From Variovorax sp. IB41 (lineage in GTDB: Bacteria; Pseudomonadota; Gammaproteobacteria; Burkholderiales; Burkholderiaceae_C), in assembly GCF_016405905.1 (NCBI RefSeq), contig NZ_JAEFCB010000014.1, forward strand, positions 62,001 to 126,000: a stretch of 64,000 nt of DNA, given 5' to 3'. The first letter of the stretch is position 1, and every line of letters begins with the position of its first letter. A program made the translations under genes and the position numbers. Shown one piece after another: positions 59,976 through 64,000 of this stretch. Under the pieces are notes generated by a model, which saw only the letters and a program-made list of their open reading frames with translations, ran no database searches and was not told the origin of the DNA.

Positions 59976-61343
59976 ATGAAAAAAGTATTCATCAAGACCT
60001 TCGGCTGCCAGATGAACGAGTACGACTCGGACAAGATGGCCGACGTGCTGAACGCCGCGCAGGGCTACGAGCCGACCCAGAACGTGGACGAGGCCGACCT
60101 CATCCTGTTCAACACCTGCTCGGTGCGCGAGAAGGCACAGGAAAAGGTGTTCTCCGACCTCGGCCGCGTGAAGCACCTGAAGGCCAAGGGCGTGAAGATC
60201 GGCGTGGGCGGCTGCGTGGCGAGCCAGGAGGGCGCGGCCATCATCGCGCGCGCGCCTTACGTCGATATCGTGTTCGGCCCGCAGACGCTGCACCGCCTGC
60301 CCGAGATGCTGAACGACCGCGAGCGCCTGAACCGCCCGCAGGTGGACATCAGCTTTCCCGAGATCGAGAAGTTCGACCACCTGCCGCCCGCGCGCGTGGA
60401 GGGCGCGACCGCCTTCGTCTCGATCATGGAAGGCTGCTCCAAGTACTGCAGCTATTGCGTGGTGCCCTACACCCGCGGCGAGGAAGTAAACCGTCCGCTG
60501 GACGACGTGCTGGTGGAAATCGCGGGCCTCGCGGACCAGGGCGTGCGCGAGATCACGCTGCTCGGCCAGAACGTGAACGCCTACCGCGGCCGCATGGGCG
60601 ACACCGCGGAAATCGCCGATTTCGCGCTGCTCATCGAATACGTCGCCGAGATCCCCGGCATCGAGCGCATCCGCTACACCACGAGCCATCCGAACGAATT
60701 CACGCCGCGGCTCATCGAGGCCTACGCCAAGGTGCCGCAGCTGGTGAGCCACCTGCACCTGCCGGTGCAGCACGGCAGCGACCGCATCCTCATGGCCATG
60801 AAGCGCGGCTACACCGCCATGGAATACAAGAGCACGGTGCGCAAACTCCGCGCCATCCGCCCCGACCTCGCGCTCTCCAGCGACTTCATCGTCGGCTTCC
60901 CCGGCGAGACCGACGACGACTTCGCCAGGATGATGAAGCTCATCGACGACTGCCAGTTCGACAACAGCTTCAGCTTCATCTTCAGCCCACGCCCCGGCAC
61001 GCCGGCCGCGGCGCTCAAGGACGACACGCCGCACGAAGTGAAGCTCGCACGCCTGCAGACGCTGCAGCGCGTGATCGACGGCAACGTGCGCCGCTTCGGC
61101 GATGCGCTCGTGGGCAGCACGCAGCGCGTGCTGGTCGAGGGCGCTTCGCGCAAGGACGCCAATGAGCTCATGGGCCGCACCGCCTGCAACCGCGTCGTCA
61201 ACTTCGAGGGCGACGCGCGCCTGGTCGGCCAGATGACCGACCTGCGCATCACGCGCTCGCTGGCCTACACGCTGCGCGGCGAAGTGGTGACGCGCGAATC
61301 GTCGCCGGTGCTGCAGCAGCCCGCCGTGGCGCTCGCCCACTGA
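59976..61343 (+). CDS. miaB: MiaB, tRNA-2-methylthio-N6-isopentenyladenosine synthase
   Basis: 455 residues. N-terminal UPF0004 domain with IKTFGCQMNEYDSD and LFNTCSVREKAQEK; radical-SAM cluster CSKYCSYC near residue 153; C-terminal TRAM domain. It adds the methylthio group to i6A37 in tRNAs. The start is set by an AGAGAG element and the family N-terminus MKKVFIKTFGC. Its stop TGA overlaps the ATG of the sensor kinase gene (TGATG), so both are translated in tandem. Confidence 0.97.
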   Translation: MKKVFIKTFGCQMNEYDSDKMADVLNAAQGYEPTQNVDEADLILFNTCSVREKAQEKVFSDLGRVKHLKAKGVKIGVGGCVASQEGAAIIARAPYVDIVFGPQTLHRLPEMLNDRERLNRPQVDISFPEIEKFDHLPPARVEGATAFVSIMEGCSKYCSYCVVPYTRGEEVNRPLDDVLVEIAGLADQGVREITLLGQNVNAYRGRMGDTAEIADFALLIEYVAEIPGIERIRYTTSHPNEFTPRLIEAYAKVPQLVSHLHLPVQHGSDRILMAMKRGYTAMEYKSTVRKLRAIRPDLALSSDFIVGFPGETDDDFARMMKLIDDCQFDNSFSFIFSPRPGTPAAALKDDTPHEVKLARLQTLQRVIDGNVRRFGDALVGSTQRVLVEGASRKDANELMGRTACNRVVNFEGDARLVGQMTDLRITRSLAYTLRGEVVTRESSPVLQQPAVALAH

Positions 61344-62770
61344 TGGCGAAGCGACCGTCGATCCGGGGCTCGTTCCAGCAGCTCCTGCTTTTTGCCTTTC
61401 TGTTGATCACCGCGCTCTTGGTGGGCGTGGCGCTGCGCTCGGTGTTCCAGTACGACGCCCTCATGACCCAGAGCCGCGATGCCGCGGCGCGCGCGCTTCG
61501 GCTTTCGGGCGCGTCCCAGTCGCTGGCCGAACGCAGCGCGGCCATGGAACGCGCGGGGCGCCAGTCGCTGGTGCTCAACGACGCGGTGCTGCGCCGCCGC
61601 TTCGACGAGGCCGCGCGCGAATCGCACCAGGTGCTCGAGCGGCTCGAGAAGAACGGCCTCATGCCCGCCAGCATCGAGATGTGGCGCGCGCAGCTGGGCG
61701 TGATCGAGGGGCTCATGAGCGGCAGCGCCGACAGCGCCCTCACGCGCGAGAGCAACATGGCCATGCAGTTCCGAGAGCTCGACACGCTCAACACCAACCT
61801 CGCGCAGCAGGCCCAGTTCCTCATCGAAACGCAAAACGACGCGCTCGCCAAGCGCATCGAGAACGCGCGCCGCCGGCTGATGCGCGAAGTGGTGGCCGCG
61901 AGCGTGCTGGCCGTGGTGCTGGCGCTGGCCTTCGGCATCTGGCTCGCGCGCCCGTTCAAGCGCATGGAGCACGCCATCGTCGGCCTCGGCCAGAACCGGC
62001 TGGACGTGCCCATCGACATCCGCGGCCCCGCCGACGTGCGGCGCGTGTCGCAGCAGCTCGAATGGCTGCGGCTGCGGCTCACGGAACTGGACGCCGACAA
62101 GGCGCGATTCCTGCGGCATGTGTCGCACGAGCTCAAGACGCCGCTGGCCGCGCTGCGCGAAGGCGTCTCGCTGCTCGAAGACGGCGTGACGGGCCCGCTG
62201 AACCCGGCGCAGCTCGAAGTGGCGCAGATCCTGAACCAGAACACCGTCTCGCTGCAAAGCCAGATCGAGGCGTTGCTGCGCTTCAACGCCGCCGCCTTCG
62301 AGGCACGCGAACTGCGCCGCGAGCGCATCGAGCTGCTGCCGCTCATCGAGGAGCAGATCGAGGCGCAGCGGCTGCAGTGGCAGGCCCACGGGCTGCGGGT
62401 GCGCGCCGAGGGCGAGCCGCTCGCGCTCACCGTCGACCGCACCAAGCTGGGCACGGCGATCGCCAACCTGCTGTCCAATGCGATCCGCTTTTCGGTAACG
62501 GGTGGTGTCATCACGCTGGCGGTGTCGGGGACGCCCGAGGCCGTGTACATCGACGTGAACGACGCGGGGCCGGGCATTGCCGAGGGAGATCGCGACCGGA
62601 TCTTCGAGCCGTTCTTTCGCGGCGAGCGCCAGCCCGAGCACACGGTCAAAGGCACCGGCATCGGACTTTCCATCGTGCAGGAGTACATTGCAGCCCACGG
62701 GGGCCGCATCACGCTGCAGCCTGGCGGGCCCGGTGCACGTTTTCGCATCGAGTTGCCGCGCACGGCCTGA
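61343..62770 (+). CDS. Sensor histidine kinase, GlrK/QseE type
   Basis: 475 residues. Two membrane helices (LLLFAFLLITALLVGVAL; VVAASVLAVVLALAFGIWLA) flank a helical periplasmic sensor. HAMP is followed by the phosphoacceptor His262 in HVSHELKTPLA and the ATPase lobe with NLLSNAIRFSV, DAGPGI, and GTGIGLSIVQEY. With the lipoprotein and sigma54 regulator behind it, this is the GlrK/QseE layout. Overlaps miaB by one base. Confidence 0.9.
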   Translation: MAKRPSIRGSFQQLLLFAFLLITALLVGVALRSVFQYDALMTQSRDAAARALRLSGASQSLAERSAAMERAGRQSLVLNDAVLRRRFDEAARESHQVLERLEKNGLMPASIEMWRAQLGVIEGLMSGSADSALTRESNMAMQFRELDTLNTNLAQQAQFLIETQNDALAKRIENARRRLMREVVAASVLAVVLALAFGIWLARPFKRMEHAIVGLGQNRLDVPIDIRGPADVRRVSQQLEWLRLRLTELDADKARFLRHVSHELKTPLAALREGVSLLEDGVTGPLNPAQLEVAQILNQNTVSLQSQIEALLRFNAAAFEARELRRERIELLPLIEEQIEAQRLQWQAHGLRVRAEGEPLALTVDRTKLGTAIANLLSNAIRFSVTGGVITLAVSGTPEAVYIDVNDAGPGIAEGDRDRIFEPFFRGERQPEHTVKGTGIGLSIVQEYIAAHGGRITLQPGGPGARFRIELPRTA

Positions 62771-62844
62771 CCGCTGCCCCACCTTTGCCGGCACGCCCCG
62801 CTCTGATTCACCGCTTCGCACCCCTTCGCCCCTTTTTTCGACCC

Positions 62845-63513
62845 ATGTCTTTTTCGTTCGTCCGCAGTCCCACCCTCGCAGCGGCGTTGGCCATGCCTTT
62901 CGCCCTGTTGCTGGCCGCCTGCGCCACAAGCCCCAAGCCTCCCGCCGAGGCCGATGCGCTGCCCCCGCCGGCCGTCGTGCCGCGCGTCATGCCGGTCGAG
63001 GCCGAGCCCCGCGCGCCCGCCACGCAGCCCGCGTCGCTCTTCACGCTGATGACCCAGGGGCCGCAGGCGGCCATGCTGTCGTATGCCGACAAGGTGCGGC
63101 CGCTCGGCGGCGGCGAACTGAGCGGCGAAATCGCGCGCATCGGCGACCCCGGCGATTCGCCCACCACGCAGATGCAGCTGGCGATCTTGTTGTCGCAGAC
63201 GCGCGTGCCGGCCGACCTGGCGCGTGCGCTCGGCCTGCTGCAGCGCGTGATCGCCAACCCGTCGCCCGAGGCGCAGCCCCTGCATCCGCTCGCACGCGCG
63301 CTGGCCGCCCGCTACCTGGAACAGCGCCGCGTCGAGGACGACCGCGACAAGCAGGTGCAGCAGCTGCGCGACAGCCAGCGCCGCATCGACCAGCTCAACG
63401 ACCGCATCGAAGCGCTGCGCGCCATCGAGCGCAGCTTCGCGCGGCCCGCCGCCACGCCGGCACCGGCAGGCGCGCCTGCACCGGCGACCAACGGAACCAG
63501 GACAAGTCCATGA
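62845..63513 (+). CDS. Lipoprotein of the two-component operon, QseG-like
   Basis: 222 residues. Lipobox LAAC with Cys26. A Pro-rich stretch follows, and the rest is helical with TTQMQLAILLSQTRVPADLARALGLLQRVI and a coiled tail RDSQRRIDQLNDRIEALRAIE (core RRIDQLNDRIEALRAIERSF). This is the position and layout of QseG, an outer-membrane lipoprotein acting on the QseE kinase. The stop overlaps a 21-residue cistron (63510). Confidence 0.78.
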   Translation: MSFSFVRSPTLAAALAMPFALLLAACATSPKPPAEADALPPPAVVPRVMPVEAEPRAPATQPASLFTLMTQGPQAAMLSYADKVRPLGGGELSGEIARIGDPGDSPTTQMQLAILLSQTRVPADLARALGLLQRVIANPSPEAQPLHPLARALAARYLEQRRVEDDRDKQVQQLRDSQRRIDQLNDRIEALRAIERSFARPAATPAPAGAPAPATNGTRTSP

Positions 63514-63575
63514 GTACCGCCCGGCCGCCCGAAGGTACGCGCGCCGCAGTGCGCAGCACGGAGGTTTTCCGATGA
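63510..63575 (+). CDS. 21-residue bridging cistron between lipoprotein and response regulator
   Basis: ATG at 63510 overlaps the lipoprotein's TGA (ATGA), and its own TGA at 63573-63575 overlaps the response regulator's ATG (ATGA again). The peptide is MSTARPPEGTRAAVRSTEVF plus Arg. It begins MST like the regulator (MSTSGARLL), and the ATGAGTACC string recurs at both starts. It may only keep ribosomes moving between genes, or be a remnant of an older regulator start. Confidence 0.5.
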   Translation: MSTARPPEGTRAAVRSTEVFR

Positions 63576-64000
63576 GTACCTCTGGCGCCCGCCTCCTCGT
63601 GGTCGACGACGATCCGGACATGCTGCGCCTGATCTCGATGCGGCTGGTGTCGGCGGGCTACCAGGTCACGGCGGTGACCTCGGCCGAAACCGCGCTCACC
63701 CAACTGGAGATCGAGCACCCGCAGCTGGTTCTGAGCGACGTGCGCCTGCCGGGGCGCGACGGCCTCGCGCTCTTCGATGAGATTCGCAAGCGCCACCCCT
63801 CGCTGCCGGTGATCCTGCTCACCGCGCACGGCACGATTCCCGACGCGGTAGAGGCCACGGCGCGCGGCGTGTTCACCTATCTCACCAAGCCCTACGACGC
63901 TCGCGAGCTGCTCGACAAGATCGGGCAGGCGCTGGCACTCGGCGCCCCCGCCAGCACGCCGGCCAAGAGCGGCGACGAAAGCTGGCGCGCCGAGATCGTG
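63572..64000 (+). CDS. Response regulator, GlrR/QseF type (cut by right edge)
   Basis: 143 codons in the window. The receiver domain is complete: acid pair DDD near residues 12-14, phosphoacceptor Asp56 in LVLSDVRLPG, and Thr/Lys in LTAHGT and YLTKPYD near 106. After a linker the sequence leaves the window where an AAA+ sigma54-activating domain is expected from the family. It receives phosphate from the kinase upstream. GGAGG lies six bases before the ATG, within the bridging cistron. Confidence 0.88.
   Translation, partial: MSTSGARLLVVDDDPDMLRLISMRLVSAGYQVTAVTSAETALTQLEIEHPQLVLSDVRLPGRDGLALFDEIRKRHPSLPVILLTAHGTIPDAVEATARGVFTYLTKPYDARELLDKIGQALALGAPASTPAKSGDESWRAEIV

Overview
The window is one unbroken stretch of a very GC-rich genome (roughly two thirds G+C by eye) with dense, tightly packed genes, many ATGA or TGATG overlaps and few long gaps. 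The gene set (IorA/IorB-type indolepyruvate oxidoreductase fused to a C-terminal DUF6537 domain, TtcA, FolB, a QseE/QseG/QseF-like set, GlmU next to a DUF6279 lipoprotein, an otsB-GH15-otsA cluster, two DUF2917 proteins) and the types of intergenic repeat point to a free-living or plant/soil betaproteobacterium of the Comamonadaceae, most likely Variovorax or a close relative. This assignment is inference from gene content; no rRNA or tRNA gene is present to confirm it. I saw no prophage, integrase, insertion sequence or CRISPR array.

Layout. 1-5308: a gluconate-type module (AraC regulator, FGGY kinase, GntP-type permease, divergent LacI-type repressor) with three matching palindromic operators between permease and repressor. 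5315-9534: a large indolepyruvate oxidoreductase with a divergent Lrp-type regulator. 9559-17247: an accessory block of small hydrophilic or membrane proteins of stress type (DUF883-like, a four-helix membrane protein, a 24-residue membrane peptide, DUF2934, DUF3606) around a short RecQ-type helicase and a bacterial Ku, ending in a MerR-HTH/TPR protein. 17235-18815: DUF3237 and NTF2-like genes divergent from an HxlR regulator. 18902-23724: glmS and glmU (amino-sugar/UDP-GlcNAc supply), an Lrp-type regulator and a lipoprotein whose start codon overlaps that of glmU. 23749-26580: a Crp/Fnr regulator with an altered cluster-ligand set facing a BLUF photoreceptor, then DUF2917 facing a LysR regulator. 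26587-31346: cyclo-ligase, soluble lytic transglycosylase, MgtC, GST, OmpW-like porin. 31590-37232: cca, then trehalose genes otsB, GH15, otsA. 37266-37475: a long inverted repeat. 37507-43971: second DUF2917/regulator pair (MocR type), DUF1877, TM2-TPR protein, ROK kinase, DUF2905, HisN-like phosphatase, DUF5329. 43985-47703: a sulfonate/taurine-type operon (dioxygenase, binding protein, ATPase, permease) whose ATPase carries a translated REP repeat. 47828-53276: MidA-type methyltransferase, folate-type SDR and folB, ttcA, DUF4136 lipoprotein, histidine phosphatase, Crp regulator. 53277-59252: a gene-poor gap holding a relic of an RND permease tail, a CAP-domain lipoprotein, and an RND permease/adaptor operon. 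59440-64000: a small secreted protein, miaB, and a sensor kinase/lipoprotein/response-regulator set (QseE-QseG-QseF type) that runs off the right edge.

Most of the window is ordinary chromosomal housekeeping and transport. The parts that repay a second look are the translated REP in the ABC ATPase, the relic RND tail flanking the CAP gene, the FNR-like protein with Cys-Cys-Asp-Cys in place of four cysteines opposite a Trp-to-Phe BLUF photoreceptor, the overlapping divergent start codons of glmU and the lipoprotein, the 21-codon bridging cistron before the response regulator, and the RecQ/Ku/small-protein block.
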